Shown here: positions 1-8,678 of the stretch, piece by piece | How the letters are laid out: every line of letters begins with the position of its first letter | Position numbering within the stretch: the first letter of the stretch is position 1 | NCBI RefSeq assembly: GCF_900141775.1 | Contig: NZ_FSRI01000002.1 | Coordinates: forward strand, 391,001-455,000 | Origin: Salinivibrio sp. ES.052 | Lineage (GTDB): Bacteria; Pseudomonadota; Gammaproteobacteria; Enterobacterales; Vibrionaceae | DNA: 64,000 bases | Direction of reading: 5' to 3' | Made by a program: the position numbers and the translations under genes | Notes under the pieces: model-generated | What the model was told of the DNA's origin: nothing | Seen by the model: only the letters and a program-made list of their open reading frames with translations | Databases searched by the model: none

Positions 1-1
1 T

Positions 2-787
2 ATGGTGGTTGACTGTGTCACGCAAAACGCGTTTTTCTCCCCGGATCTGATTCGGCGTTTAGCCGATCGTCATCGAGGTATTGGCTTTGATCAATTATTA
101 GTGGTTGAGCCACCTTATGATCCCGAAACCGATTTCCACTACCGTATTTTTAATCCAGATGCATCAGAAGTGTCTCAGTGTGGCAATGGCGCGCGTTGTT
201 TTGCGCGTTTTGTGCGAATGAAAGGGTTGACCAATAAGCATCAGATCAGTGTGAGCACCCAAGCCGGTAAAATGATGCTGCACATTGAAAATGATAACCA
301 AGTGCGGGTGAATATGGGTGAGCCTATCTTTACTCCCGGGAAAATCCCGTTTCGCGCCAACTCGCAAGAAAAGACCTATTTGATGCGTGTGGCAGAGCAA
401 ACCTTGTTTGTCGGTGCCGTGAGCATGGGTAATCCGCATGTCGTCACCGTGGTCGAGGATATCGACCACACCGACGTTGAAACACTGGGACCGTTACTTG
501 AAAGTCACGAACGTTTTCCAGAACGCGTCAATGCTGGCTTTATGCAGATCCTATCTCGTAATGCGATTAAGCTTAGAGTGTACGAACGCGGCGCGGGCGA
601 AACCCAAGCCTGTGGCAGTGGTGCCTGTGCGGCAGTTGCCGTTGGGATTGATCAAGGTTTGCTTGATGAACATGTTACCGTGACGTTACCGGGTGGTGAT
701 TTACGTATTCGCTGGCGCGGGCCGGGCCAGCCTCTGTCGATGACAGGCCCAGCGACACATGTATTTGATGGACAATTACAATTATGA
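2..787 (+). CDS. dapF: diaminopimelate epimerase, 5' end cut by window
   Basis: DapF interconverts LL- and meso-diaminopimelate, the last epimerisation before lysine and peptidoglycan precursors; it is cytosolic. The 261 visible residues carry both catalytic cysteines in their usual settings: SQCGNGARC (Cys60 of the fragment) and TQACGSGAC (Cys204). The family is about 275 residues, so roughly 15 N-terminal residues (the usual MHFSKMHGLGNDF-like start) lie before base 1. The ATG at base 2 is therefore an internal methionine and not the start. The stop codon overlaps the next ATG (ATGA), so the gene is translationally coupled to the DUF484 gene. Confidence 0.96.
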   Translation: MVVDCVTQNAFFSPDLIRRLADRHRGIGFDQLLVVEPPYDPETDFHYRIFNPDASEVSQCGNGARCFARFVRMKGLTNKHQISVSTQAGKMMLHIENDNQVRVNMGEPIFTPGKIPFRANSQEKTYLMRVAEQTLFVGAVSMGNPHVVTVVEDIDHTDVETLGPLLESHERFPERVNAGFMQILSRNAIKLRVYERGAGETQACGSGACAAVAVGIDQGLLDEHVTVTLPGGDLRIRWRGPGQPLSMTGPATHVFDGQLQL

Positions 788-1476
788 ATAACGGGGTAGA
801 AGCCACCATGCTGGAAACCATGCCGTTGAGCGAAGAAGCGGTGGCTGCGTATTTAAAAGAAAATCCGGACTTTTTTGTTCGTCAGCGTGATTTGCTCACG
901 CAGCTAACCGTGCCACACGGCGAGCAAGGGGCCGTATCGCTGGTGGAAATACAGCTCAAACGCTTGCGTGAGCGAGTCACTGAGCTGGAAGAAGACATCA
1001 CTCAGCTGATGAGCTTAGGCGCCAAGAATGATGCCTTGTTTCGTGCTTTTTCTGATGCACACCAAGCTCTACTTCGTGCCGTCGATCCACTTGCGGTTCA
1101 TCAGGCCTTGCGGACGTTGAGTGAGCAATTACAGCTTAAAGTCAGTGTGTGTGTGTTCAGCCAGATTGATGGAATGACGACCATCCAACGTCAAGTGGTC
1201 GAGCAGTTAAAAAGCCATCATTTTGCTGGGCGTCGTTGCTATCTTGGGCGCTTACGCCGCGTCGATGCCGAAGTGGTGATGGCACAGCCACCAGAGCTTG
1301 GCTCCTTTGCTCTGGTGCCGATTAAAGGTGAAGGCAAAGAGTGGGGGCTGCTGAGTTTTGCCAGCGCAGATGGCGGGCATTTTCAGCCAGAAATGGACAC
1401 CCTCTTTCTTGAGCAACTGGCCTCGCACTTGGCTATCTTATGCAGCCAGTGGGCGCAAAAGGCAGATAGCCAGTGA
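784..1476 (+). CDS. DUF484 family protein
   Basis: A 230-residue protein of the DUF484 family, which sits between dapF and xerC in many gammaproteobacteria (E. coli yigA is the equivalent position). It has an N-terminal helical part with a coiled-coil-like stretch (about residues 50-80, Leu and Glu rich) and a C-terminal GAF-like fold suggested by ALVPIKG and WGLLSFAS. No catalytic residues are recognisable and its function is not known. Start: the ATG overlapping the dapF stop is used; a second ATG at 808 ([10 protein letters not shown]) is equally plausible. Its stop overlaps the xerC start (GTGA). Confidence 0.85.
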   Translation: MNNGVEATMLETMPLSEEAVAAYLKENPDFFVRQRDLLTQLTVPHGEQGAVSLVEIQLKRLRERVTELEEDITQLMSLGAKNDALFRAFSDAHQALLRAVDPLAVHQALRTLSEQLQLKVSVCVFSQIDGMTTIQRQVVEQLKSHHFAGRRCYLGRLRRVDAEVVMAQPPELGSFALVPIKGEGKEWGLLSFASADGGHFQPEMDTLFLEQLASHLAILCSQWAQKADSQ

Positions 1477-2450
1477 CAGAGGTGACGGCCAGCGAGCCAG
1501 CCTGTGCACCGCGATCGCTCACGGTACCCTTGGATCGTTTTTATCAATATCAGCTCAGCGAACGGGGCCTCAGTGCGCATACCCAACGTAATTACCAGCG
1601 CCAGTTAGATAAGATTGTCGACTTTCTGACCGTGCGTGGTCTTGCACATTGGCAAGACGTCGACGCTGACTGGGTGCGACAAATATCGAGTCAAGCCAAA
1701 CGCGATGGCCTCAAACCGGGCAGTATTGCGCTGCGGCTGTCCGCACTGCGCAGCTTTTTCGACTACCTCGTTCTCACCGATCAGCTCGCGGCGAATCCGG
1801 CCAAAGGGGTCGCCGCGCCCAAGCAAGGGCGCCAGTTGCCGAAAAATCTTGATGTGGATGAAATGAATCAGCTGCTCGAGGTGGATCAAGACGACCCGCT
1901 GTCGGTGCGGGATCGGGCAATGATGGAGCTGATGTATGGCGCAGGATTGCGTTTAGCCGAGCTGGTTGATTTAAACGTGCGTGATGTCTCGGTACGTAAA
2001 GGGGACTTGCGTGTCACCGGTAAAGGGGAAAAAGAGCGCATCGTGCCTTTTTCCGGCATGGCGAAAACTTGGGTGATGAACTGGCTGAAAGTGCGCAACC
2101 AGCTCCTCAAAGGGCCAGAAGAGGCACTGTTTATCTCTAAACTTGGCCAGCGAATCTCTCACCGTAGCGTGCAAAAACGTATGGCGGAGTGGGGACAAAA
2201 GCAGGCGGTGAATAGCCACATTAATCCTCACAAACTGCGTCATAGTTTTGCCACTCACATGCTGGAGTCGTCCGGGGATTTGCGCGCAGTGCAAGAGCTT
2301 CTCGGCCATGCCGATTTAAGTACCACACAAATCTATACCCATTTGGACTTTCAACACTTGGCGAAAGTGTATGACGCGGCGCATCCTCGCGCCCGCAGCA
2401 CAGGGGCTAGCAAACCTCGCGCAGGTAAAAAAAACAACTCGGAGTCGTGA
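1473..2450 (+). CDS. xerC: tyrosine recombinase XerC
   Basis: XerC acts with XerD at dif to resolve chromosome dimers. The 325-residue protein has an N-terminal SAM-like core-binding domain (about 20-105) and a C-terminal catalytic domain. All the expected catalytic residues are visible: Arg160 (GAGLRLAEL), Lys184, His253 and Arg256 (HKLRHSF), His279 (LGHADL) and nucleophile Tyr288 (QIYTH). Translation starts at a GTG that overlaps the preceding stop (GTGA). The N terminus is some 15-20 residues longer than in E. coli XerC, with a low-complexity Glu/Ala/Pro start, so an internal start cannot be excluded. Confidence 0.95.
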   Translation: MTEVTASEPACAPRSLTVPLDRFYQYQLSERGLSAHTQRNYQRQLDKIVDFLTVRGLAHWQDVDADWVRQISSQAKRDGLKPGSIALRLSALRSFFDYLVLTDQLAANPAKGVAAPKQGRQLPKNLDVDEMNQLLEVDQDDPLSVRDRAMMELMYGAGLRLAELVDLNVRDVSVRKGDLRVTGKGEKERIVPFSGMAKTWVMNWLKVRNQLLKGPEEALFISKLGQRISHRSVQKRMAEWGQKQAVNSHINPHKLRHSFATHMLESSGDLRAVQELLGHADLSTTQIYTHLDFQHLAKVYDAAHPRARSTGASKPRAGKKNNSES

Positions 2451-2451
2451 T

Positions 2452-3180
2452 ATGAAATTTTATCGTCGCTTAAACGCGTTTGATGCGGTGAGTTTTGACT
2501 TGGATGATACCTTGTACGATAACTGGCCGGTGATCGCACGTGCGGAGGCGGCGCTAACCGACTACTTGGGCGAGCACTGCCCGCCGCTCGCCGCGCTTGA
2601 TAAAGCTACCCTTGCGGGATTTCGCCGCCAAGCCCGTGATGAGAACCCTGCCCAACGCTTTGATGTTACCGCGATGCGGGTTGCCCAGCTGACGCTTGCC
2701 GGTGAACATGTTGGTTTAACTGCGGAGAAGGCGCGCGCACAAGCCCAAGCGGCGACCACCTTCTTTTGCGGATATCGCAGTGATTTTACCCCGCCGGCGC
2801 ACAGTTTGGCTTACTTAAAAGCCTGGTCCGAGAAACTGCCATTGGTGGCCATCACCAACGGTAACGTCGACACCGATGCGATTGGCCTGTCGCCGTTTTT
2901 CCAGCATATTTTCCGTGCCGGTGAACACGGGGCGGCCAAACCGAGCCCAGAGATGTTTGATAAAGCCGCGCAGGCCTTAGGCATCGCCCCGGCGCGTATT
3001 TTACATGTGGGCGATCACTTAAGTTCGGATGTAGCTGGGGCGCGCCAAGCGGGCATGCAAGCCTGTTGGATCCGCCCAGACCGCCAATCCCCGATGATGC
3101 ATAAAGGACGCACCTTACCGGATGTGGCGATCGACGATTTATCTGAGCTCGATACCCTTATTCAGCAACGGCACCGCTAA
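2452..3180 (+). CDS. yigB: HAD-family flavin-pathway phosphatase YigB
   Basis: A 242-residue haloacid dehalogenase-like hydrolase. In E. coli YigB dephosphorylates the riboflavin intermediate 5-amino-6-(5-phosphoribitylamino)uracil and FMN. HAD motif I is DLDDT with nucleophile Asp16 and Asp18; motif II is AITNGN; motif III/IV is the Lys of AAKPSPEMF followed by HVGDHLSSD. The start at 2452 lies 1 base after the xerC stop and has GGAG upstream; an in-frame upstream ATG at 2371 would overlap xerC by 80 bases and is rejected. The stop overlaps the convergent DoxX gene by 4 bases. Confidence 0.93.
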   Translation: MKFYRRLNAFDAVSFDLDDTLYDNWPVIARAEAALTDYLGEHCPPLAALDKATLAGFRRQARDENPAQRFDVTAMRVAQLTLAGEHVGLTAEKARAQAQAATTFFCGYRSDFTPPAHSLAYLKAWSEKLPLVAITNGNVDTDAIGLSPFFQHIFRAGEHGAAKPSPEMFDKAAQALGIAPARILHVGDHLSSDVAGARQAGMQACWIRPDRQSPMMHKGRTLPDVAIDDLSELDTLIQQRHR

Positions 3181-3620
3181 TGGGTGCCGCTTGGTTTGCG
3201 GGCTAGCCAGTTATCGAGGTTAAGCCAACCCGGCCCCCACACACTGACCACTAACAAGATCACGCCCCACATAATGTGGTCATCATAGCCACGCTCCCAT
3301 AGCAGTGGGTAGGAGGCGACCGCGACAATGTTGAACATAAATAACGCCAACGTCATGGGACGCGCGAGCAGGCCCAAAGCAACAAATACTGGCAAAATCA
3401 GCTCCGCCGCGGTCCCTAAATAAGCGGCCAGCTGCCACGGCAGCAACGGCACCTGATACTCATACTCGAACAGGTATAGGGTGCTGTCCCAATTTTGGTA
3501 TTTGATCAGCCCGGATTGAAAAAAAATCCACGCTACATAGACGCGACCCATTAGCAGAAGTAACGGCTGCAGTGGGGTAAGCGCGCGGGCGAAGGTGTGA
3601 TTGATTGTGGTTAGCCACAT
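3177..3620 (-). CDS. DoxX family membrane protein of the bufferin operon
   Basis: A 147-residue integral membrane protein of the DoxX family: four hydrophobic segments (about 18-40, 55-85, 87-105, 112-132) and the typical GRVYVAWIFFQSGLIKY opening. It is the last gene of a four-gene minus-strand unit with bufC, bufB and bufA, overlapping bufC by 10 bases. DoxX-like proteins are frequent in bufferin-type operons, where they are thought to assist copper or redox handling at the inner membrane; the exact role is not established. Converges on yigB with a 4-base overlap and no terminator between the two genes. Confidence 0.85.
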   Translation of the reverse strand: MWLTTINHTFARALTPLQPLLLLMGRVYVAWIFFQSGLIKYQNWDSTLYLFEYEYQVPLLPWQLAAYLGTAAELILPVFVALGLLARPMTLALFMFNIVAVASYPLLWERGYDDHIMWGVILLVVSVWGPGWLNLDNWLARKPSGTH

Positions 3621-4363
3621 GGCTTACTCCTTAGCATTGCAGGCAGTCGTTGGGTGGTAAATGCATTCATGGCCGCGAGCTCAGACACACACGCAAGTTG
3701 CGTCTCTGACAGCGCGCCTAATGGAGTGTGTGGGCAGGCGTTGAGCACACTGACATGATGGGCACTGAGCGCGTACCAATGCACCTTGTCTTGGTTAGCA
3801 ACCAGTAATAAAGCTTGCGGCTTCTCGACCACCAACCCTTCGAACTGCTCGGTGGCGATCGCTTGCCACACGTCACTCACCGCGTAGTCGCTTTCAAATA
3901 AACGGGCTTGATGGTTGAGCGGTAAACAAACCTGCACTTGTTGCTCAGGGCTTAGCAACGCGAGCGCGCTGCCTTCAAACGCCGGAGAGGGAGGGGTGAG
4001 AGTGAGCACCACTTGCGCCCACTCAAAACGGGCAAGTTCGGCGCAACACGGCACGGGCTCGATAATATTGGGTAGGGCGCGCAAGGTCGCATCGAACTGT
4101 GCGCCATAGTCTTCCATCACCCCGGTTTGTGGGGGATGCACCATCGCATGATGACGCGCTACCGCGTCAAAACACGCCTCACCCAGTAGTGCACAGGTCT
4201 TGGGATACACGCATTTTAAGGTGTCGGTCAGGGTGACCACATAATGGTTGCGATAAATCTGCAACCGCTTGTCAGCGGCAACGCGACCGTCTTTTATCGG
4301 CAGCGGCTGGGGGTCATCCCGTAATGTGGCAGCAAAGGCTTGCTGCAGGGTTGCCAGCGTCAT
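3611..4363 (-). CDS. bufC: BufC/HvfC-like MNIO partner protein (DUF2063)
   Basis: A 250-residue protein with the N-terminal DUF2063 (putative DNA-binding/HvfC) domain: LQQAFAATLRDD, then RLQIYRNHYVVTLTDTLKCVYPKTCALLGE. In characterised bufferin and methanobactin-like systems this type of partner delivers the precursor peptide to the DUF692 (MNIO) enzyme. It overlaps bufB by 4 bases (ATGA), the usual arrangement for the complex-forming pair. The function is inferred from family and context only. The symbol follows the bufferin nomenclature. Confidence 0.86.
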   Translation of the reverse strand: MTLATLQQAFAATLRDDPQPLPIKDGRVAADKRLQIYRNHYVVTLTDTLKCVYPKTCALLGEACFDAVARHHAMVHPPQTGVMEDYGAQFDATLRALPNIIEPVPCCAELARFEWAQVVLTLTPPSPAFEGSALALLSPEQQVQVCLPLNHQARLFESDYAVSDVWQAIATEQFEGLVVEKPQALLLVANQDKVHWYALSAHHVSVLNACPHTPLGALSETQLACVSELAAMNAFTTQRLPAMLRSKPCG

Positions 4364-5199
4364 ACCGCCTCCTTGTGTCGAGCCAGTCGGTGGTGGGCTT
4401 TGGCCGCTTCTGCTAACAATCGCTCGGGTGCGGGCAAGTCAGTATCCCACTCAATGAGGGTGTGGCGCGGGCCGTGGCGGTCAATCCACTGTTGATAGAG
4501 CATCCATACTGCCTCGCTAACCGGCTGGTTATGGGTGTCTATCCAAATTTCTCCTGCGGGGGTGTGTTTGACGGTAAACCCAGCAAGGTGAATTTCTTTC
4601 ACCGCATGGGCGGGAATCGCGTCAAGGTAGGTGCTGGCGCTGAAATGATGGTTAAACGCGCTGACATGAACGTTGTTTAAATCGAGCAGTAAATCGCAGC
4701 CCGTGCGAGCGTGTACTTCGGCGAGAAATTCCCATTCGTGGTAGTCACCCTGAGTAAAGCTTAAATAGCTCGATGGATTTTCAATCAGCAGGGGGCGCTG
4801 TAGCGCATCTTGAACCTGTTGCACATTGGCGCAAAATACTCGCAATGCCTGCTCGGTATAGGGGAGGGGGAGTAAATCGTGAAAGTGTTGCCCGTCTATC
4901 CGGCTCCAACTTAAATGGTCAGACACAAACAGTGGCTCGACGTGTTTGACCAGTGTACACAGTTTGTCTAAATGGGCCCGATCCAGCGGCTCGTCGCTCC
5001 CCAGCGATAATCCCACGCCATGACAGCTGATGGCGTAATCCTCACGTAATCGCATCAGGGTTGAAAAAGCAGGACGGTGAGGGCGGAAATAGTTTTCACT
5101 GTGAATTTCTAGCCAGCCAAGCTTTGGGCGATATTGGTCGAAGTAGGCGAGATGTGGTTGTCTGAGCCCCACGCCGGTCAAAACGGTTGCCTCATCCAT
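4360..5199 (-). CDS. bufB: MNIO peptide-modifying enzyme (DUF692, BufB-like)
   Basis: A 279-residue DUF692 protein, now called multinuclear non-heme iron-dependent oxidase (MNIO). Members convert cysteines of a precursor peptide into oxazolone or thiooxazole groups that bind copper. Expected metal-site motifs are present in order: EIHSENYF, SCHGVGLSLG, SDHLSW, IENPSSY, LLLDLNNVHVSA, EIHLAGF and LIEWDTDLP. It starts 54 bases after bufA and overlaps bufC by 4 bases. Identity as an MNIO is firm; the exact modification made here is inferred from the partner peptide. Confidence 0.92.
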   Translation of the reverse strand: MDEATVLTGVGLRQPHLAYFDQYRPKLGWLEIHSENYFRPHRPAFSTLMRLREDYAISCHGVGLSLGSDEPLDRAHLDKLCTLVKHVEPLFVSDHLSWSRIDGQHFHDLLPLPYTEQALRVFCANVQQVQDALQRPLLIENPSSYLSFTQGDYHEWEFLAEVHARTGCDLLLDLNNVHVSAFNHHFSASTYLDAIPAHAVKEIHLAGFTVKHTPAGEIWIDTHNQPVSEAVWMLYQQWIDRHGPRHTLIEWDTDLPAPERLLAEAAKAHHRLARHKEAV

Positions 5200-5220
5200 G
5201 GTCGCTCCTTGTGATCAAGT

Positions 5221-5246
5221 GACAAAGCCCGGGGCAAGCCCGGGCG
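5221..5246 (-). terminator. hairpin between bufA and bufB, possible attenuator
   Basis: On the minus strand a 7-bp GC-only stem (bases 5239-5245 with 5227-5233) with a 5-base loop is followed by TTTGTC. It lies in the 54-base gap after the bufA stop. The T-run is short, so it would be a partial terminator or mRNA-stabilising hairpin, which would leave the precursor peptide mRNA in excess over the enzyme mRNA, as is common in peptide-modification operons. Confidence 0.5.
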
Positions 5247-5253
5247 CGCCATA

Positions 5254-5517
5254 TCAGGATGACGAGGTACTGCCGCCAGCTAAGCGATCGCACAACCCTT
5301 CAGGCACCATGACAAAAGCATCTTTTTGGCCGTCTTCGGTGGAGGTGCCCGCGCAGGAGCTGGTATTGGTGGCGCAGTCATTTTGTCCGGCTTTGGCGAC
5401 GCCATAGCATTTTTCTTTTTCTGCCGCATGGGCCGGTGCGCTAGTAAGTGTGGTAGCGCCTACAGCCAGTAATCCTGTCACTGCGGCGGTAACCGCTAGG
5501 TTAGTGTGTTTCATCAT
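5254..5517 (-). CDS. bufA: bufferin-like copper-binding precursor peptide (DUF2282)
   Basis: An 87-residue DUF2282/BufA1-type precursor. It has a signal peptide with cleavage predicted after AHA (residue 31). The mature part carries the family signature KCYGVAKAGQNDCA and four cysteines (Cys37, 48, 55, 76), ending in VPEGLCDRLAGGS. In the described bufferins, cysteines of this core are converted to thiooxazoles by the adjacent MNIO, and the product sequesters periplasmic copper. The start is ATG at 5517 or the next ATG at 5514; a GAGG ribosome site sits 4 or 7 bases upstream, favouring the second. It is the first gene of bufA-bufB-bufC-DoxX. Confidence 0.9.
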   Translation of the reverse strand: MMKHTNLAVTAAVTGLLAVGATTLTSAPAHAAEKEKCYGVAKAGQNDCATNTSSCAGTSTEDGQKDAFVMVPEGLCDRLAGGSTSSS

Positions 5518-5608
5518 GCTACCTCTTCTTGTTCCGTGTTGGTGTTATCAGCTCACTGATTGGTGGTGAGCATATAAACCAAGATAGGAAAACACTGCGC
5601 AATCTTTC

Positions 5609-5628
5609 ACCGCTTAAGCGGTTTTTTT
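5609..5628 (+). terminator. orphan plus-strand terminator upstream of uvrD
   Basis: The 14-base palindrome ACCGCTTAAGCGGT (5-bp stem, TTAA loop) is followed by seven T on the plus strand, a good intrinsic terminator. No plus-strand gene precedes it: the next gene upstream is the minus-strand bufA. It may be the original terminator of the dapF-xerC-yigB operon, left behind when the buf operon arrived, or it may end an unrecognised short RNA. Confidence 0.7.
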
Positions 5629-5705
5629 GCATACTGGTGGCTAACTTGCTGAATTATTGTTTAAAAAAGTTGCCTCGGGATCGGGCGCGCAATTTAGTGG
5701 TGAGC

Positions 5706-5739
5706 TGGTATAATCGCTAACCAGTGTATAAATACCCAG
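5706..5739 (+). promoter_or_regulatory. uvrD extended -10 promoter with LexA (SOS) box
   Basis: TGGTATAAT at 5706-5714 is an extended -10 element. Ten bases downstream, 5724-5739 reads GTGTATAAATACCCAG. That aligns with the E. coli uvrD LexA box CTGTATATATACCCAG with two differences. The box would cover the transcription start, so LexA would block transcription until DNA damage. No good -35 is visible, as expected with an extended -10. Confidence 0.72.
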
Positions 5740-5756
5740 TGAAATGGCAGGTGGCG

Positions 5757-7937
5757 ATGGACGTATCAACCCTTCTTGACGGACTCAACGACAAACAGCG
5801 TGAAGCCGTGGCCGCGCCACTGGGTCATCATCTGATATTGGCCGGCGCAGGCAGTGGTAAAACGCGGGTTCTGGTTCATCGTATGGCGTGGCTAATGCGG
5901 GTGGAAGAGGCATCGCCGTTCTCGGTGATGGCGGTGACTTTTACCAATAAAGCGGCAGCGGAAATGCGCGGCCGTATTGAGCAATTAATGCAGGGCACCG
6001 CCTCTGGCATGTGGTGTGGCACCTTCCACGGCATTTGCCATCGTATTCTCCGTGCCCACTATTTGGATGCCAACCTGCCGCAAGATTTCCAAATTCTTGA
6101 CTCAGACGATCAGAAGCGTTTGTTACGCCGGTTGATTAAAGCGCAAAATTTGGATGAAAAACACTGGCCTGCCAAACAAGCGAGTTGGTACATCAATGGC
6201 AAAAAAGACGAAGGCTTGCGTCCCAAGCACATTGATACCCGTCATGATCCAGTCGAAAGCACTTGGCTGCGGATTTATCAGGCTTATCAAGAAGCCTGTG
6301 ATCGCGCCGGTTTGGTGGATTTTGCGGAGATCTTGCTGAGAACCTTAGAGTTATTGCGCGATAAAGCGGTGATCCGCGAACACTACCAAGCGCGTTTCCA
6401 GCACATTTTGGTGGATGAGTTCCAAGATACCAACAACATCCAATATGCGTGGCTGCGTATGATGGCCGGCCAACAGGCGCATGTGATGATTGTCGGTGAC
6501 GACGACCAATCCATTTACGGCTGGCGTGGCGCGAAAGTCGAAAATATTCAGCGTTTTCTGGATGATTTCACCACCCCGCAGACCATTCGTTTGGAGCAAA
6601 ACTACCGCTCAACCAGTACGATTTTGCAAGCGGCTAACACCCTGATTGAAAACAATGCCGACCGGATGGGCAAAAGCCTGTGGACCGAGGGCAAAGAGGG
6701 TGAACCGATCTCGGTGTATGCCGGTTTTAATGAGCTGGATGAAGCGCGTTTTGTGGTTGGGAAAATCAAAACCTGGCAAGACGAGGGCGGTGCGCTTACC
6801 GACAGTGCGATTTTATACCGCAACAACGCCCAATCTCGGGTGCTGGAAGAAGCCTTAATTCAAGCCGGCCTGCCTTATCGTATCTACGGCGGCATGCGCT
6901 TTTTCGAACGTCAGGAAATCAAAGACGCACTGGCCTATTTGCGTTTGATGGCTAACCGTAATGACGATGCGGCGTTTGAGCGGGTGGTGAACACGCCCAC
7001 TCGTGGGATTGGTGATCGCACCCTTGAGACGCTTCGTGGCGCGGCGCGCGATCGTGGCCAAACCTTATGGCACACGGCCGAGCAAATCTTGGCAGAAAAA
7101 GCACTGGCAGGACGGGCGGCCAATGCGTTGGGCCGGTTTATCGAGCTGGTCAATGCGCTAGAAGATGACACCCGTGACATGGCACTGTATCAACAAACCG
7201 ATGCGGTGATCCGTCACTCCGGCTTGCGCGCCATGTACGAGCAAGAAAAAGGCGAAAAAGCGCAAGCGCGCGTCGATAACCTGGAAGAGTTGGTGACGGC
7301 CACGCGCCAATTTACCCCTCCCGAAGAGGCGGAAGCCGAAGGGATGACTCCGCTGTCGGCGTTCTTGGCCCATGCCGCCCTTGAGGCCGGTGAAGGCCAA
7401 GCGGACGAGTTTGATGATGCGGTCCAATTGATGACCTTGCACAGTGCCAAAGGCCTCGAGTTCCCCTTAGTCTTTATGGTCGGAGTGGAAGAGGGCATGT
7501 TCCCCAGCCAGATGTCAGCCGAAGAAGCAGGCCGCTTAGAAGAAGAGCGTCGCCTTTGCTATGTCGGCATGACGCGAGCGATGGAAAAACTCTATCTGAC
7601 CTACGCAGAAATGCGCCGTGTGTACGGCAAAGACATGTTCCACAAGATCTCGCGCTTTATACGTGAACTGCCCGAGGCTTGCTTGGAAGAAGTGCGGATG
7701 CGTGCCAATGTCTCACGCCCAGCCGCAAGCGGTGGCCGTTTCTCCAAAACGCAGACCCAAGAGAACTTTAACCAAACCGGATTTAGTTTGGGTCAGCGGG
7801 TTCAACACCCTAAGTTTGGTGAAGGCACCATCATCAACTTTGAAGGTAGTGGCGGACAAAGCCGCGTACAAGTTGCCTTTAATGGGGAAGGGATTAAGTG
7901 GTTGGTGACTCAGTACGCCAAACTGGAAGCGCTTTAA
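5757..7937 (+). CDS. uvrD: DNA helicase II UvrD
   Basis: UvrD is the 3'-5' SF1 helicase of nucleotide excision repair and mismatch repair. The 726-residue protein (E. coli: 720) has Walker A AGAGSGKT (about 29-36), motif II DEFQD, motif III DDQSIYGWRG, motif IV QNYRS, motif V TLHSAKGLEF and motif VI YVGMTRA. The C-terminal Tudor-like segment GQRVQHPKFGEG is intact. The start is taken at 5757 (MDVSTLL, as in E. coli) with AGGTGG 4 bases upstream; an in-frame ATG at 5724 falls in the LexA box and is rejected. Transcribed from its own SOS promoter. Confidence 0.97.
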   Translation: MDVSTLLDGLNDKQREAVAAPLGHHLILAGAGSGKTRVLVHRMAWLMRVEEASPFSVMAVTFTNKAAAEMRGRIEQLMQGTASGMWCGTFHGICHRILRAHYLDANLPQDFQILDSDDQKRLLRRLIKAQNLDEKHWPAKQASWYINGKKDEGLRPKHIDTRHDPVESTWLRIYQAYQEACDRAGLVDFAEILLRTLELLRDKAVIREHYQARFQHILVDEFQDTNNIQYAWLRMMAGQQAHVMIVGDDDQSIYGWRGAKVENIQRFLDDFTTPQTIRLEQNYRSTSTILQAANTLIENNADRMGKSLWTEGKEGEPISVYAGFNELDEARFVVGKIKTWQDEGGALTDSAILYRNNAQSRVLEEALIQAGLPYRIYGGMRFFERQEIKDALAYLRLMANRNDDAAFERVVNTPTRGIGDRTLETLRGAARDRGQTLWHTAEQILAEKALAGRAANALGRFIELVNALEDDTRDMALYQQTDAVIRHSGLRAMYEQEKGEKAQARVDNLEELVTATRQFTPPEEAEAEGMTPLSAFLAHAALEAGEGQADEFDDAVQLMTLHSAKGLEFPLVFMVGVEEGMFPSQMSAEEAGRLEEERRLCYVGMTRAMEKLYLTYAEMRRVYGKDMFHKISRFIRELPEACLEEVRMRANVSRPAASGGRFSKTQTQENFNQTGFSLGQRVQHPKFGEGTIINFEGSGGQSRVQVAFNGEGIKWLVTQYAKLEAL

Positions 7938-7964
7938 TCCCGACCGCTTCCCGCAAAGTCATGC

Positions 7965-8001
7965 AACACACGCCCAGCCTCGGTTGGGCGTGTTGGTGTT
8001 T
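7965..8001. terminator. hairpin between uvrD and the LysE-type gene
   Basis: A 9-bp perfect stem (7968-7976 ACACGCCCA with 7985-7993 TGGGCGTGT) with an 8-base loop lies between two convergent genes. The T-tract on the plus side is interrupted (TGGTGTTT), so termination strength is uncertain; it probably serves uvrD. Confidence 0.55.
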
Positions 8002-8033
8002 ATCCCATCGCCTGCATTTTTTCAGCCGCGGCA

Positions 8034-8678
8034 TTAGCCGAACACGCCGGCTTGCCAAACGACCGCGCCACCTAACAGCAAAAACAACAGCGCACACAGG
8101 CCATCGATAACTGGGGCGACTTTGGTGAGCACCTGCTGTACGCGACTGCCTGACAGCAGCCAGGCGAGCGAAGAAAACCACCCTAATGAGAGAAAGAACA
8201 CCACCGCCACGGCCATCGCTTTGCCACTGGCAGACATGCTGGCCGGCACCAAGGTACTCATCAACGAAATAAAAAACACCAAGGCTTTCGGGTTAAAAAG
8301 GTTGGTCAGTACTCCTTTCCAAAAGGCCTGTTTTTGGCCGCGTACCGCAGGCGCATCATTGTCGGGTTGCGCCGGCGCTGTGGTGGCGGCGAGCAAGCCT
8401 TTAATGGCGCTAAGGCCTAAATACATTAGCACACTGCCCCCCGCTACCTGCACCCACATAAACAGTTGCGGGTGCTGATGTACCAACAGGCTGATGCCGG
8501 TAATGCTCAGTATTGTGTGCGCCAAAATACTGAGCGATAACCCCAGCGCAATCGCCAAGCCAGTGGCACGGCCATAACGGGTCGCATTTTGGAGCACCAA
8601 GGCAAAGTCGGGCCCGGGGCTGAGCAGCGCAACCATATGTACCCCCGCCAGCGTGGCGAGAATAGCGAACTCATTCAT
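8034..8678 (-). CDS. LysE/RhtB-family amino acid exporter
   Basis: A 214-residue inner-membrane protein of the LysE/RhtB family with the signature SPGPDF near the N terminus, the NLFNPKALVFF motif in the middle and about six hydrophobic segments. In E. coli the threonine exporter rhtC lies near recQ and rarD, so RhtC-like export is a reasonable guess, but substrate cannot be read from the sequence. It overlaps rarD by 4 bases (ATGA), so the two are translationally coupled. Confidence 0.88.
   Translation of the reverse strand: MNEFAILATLAGVHMVALLSPGPDFALVLQNATRYGRATGLAIALGLSLSILAHTILSITGISLLVHQHPQLFMWVQVAGGSVLMYLGLSAIKGLLAATTAPAQPDNDAPAVRGQKQAFWKGVLTNLFNPKALVFFISLMSTLVPASMSASGKAMAVAVVFFLSLGWFSSLAWLLSGSRVQQVLTKVAPVIDGLCALLFLLLGGAVVWQAGVFG

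Noticed and set aside
5529..5720. 63-residue open frame between bufA and uvrD
   Set aside because: It spans an intrinsic terminator and the uvrD promoter; no family resemblance.
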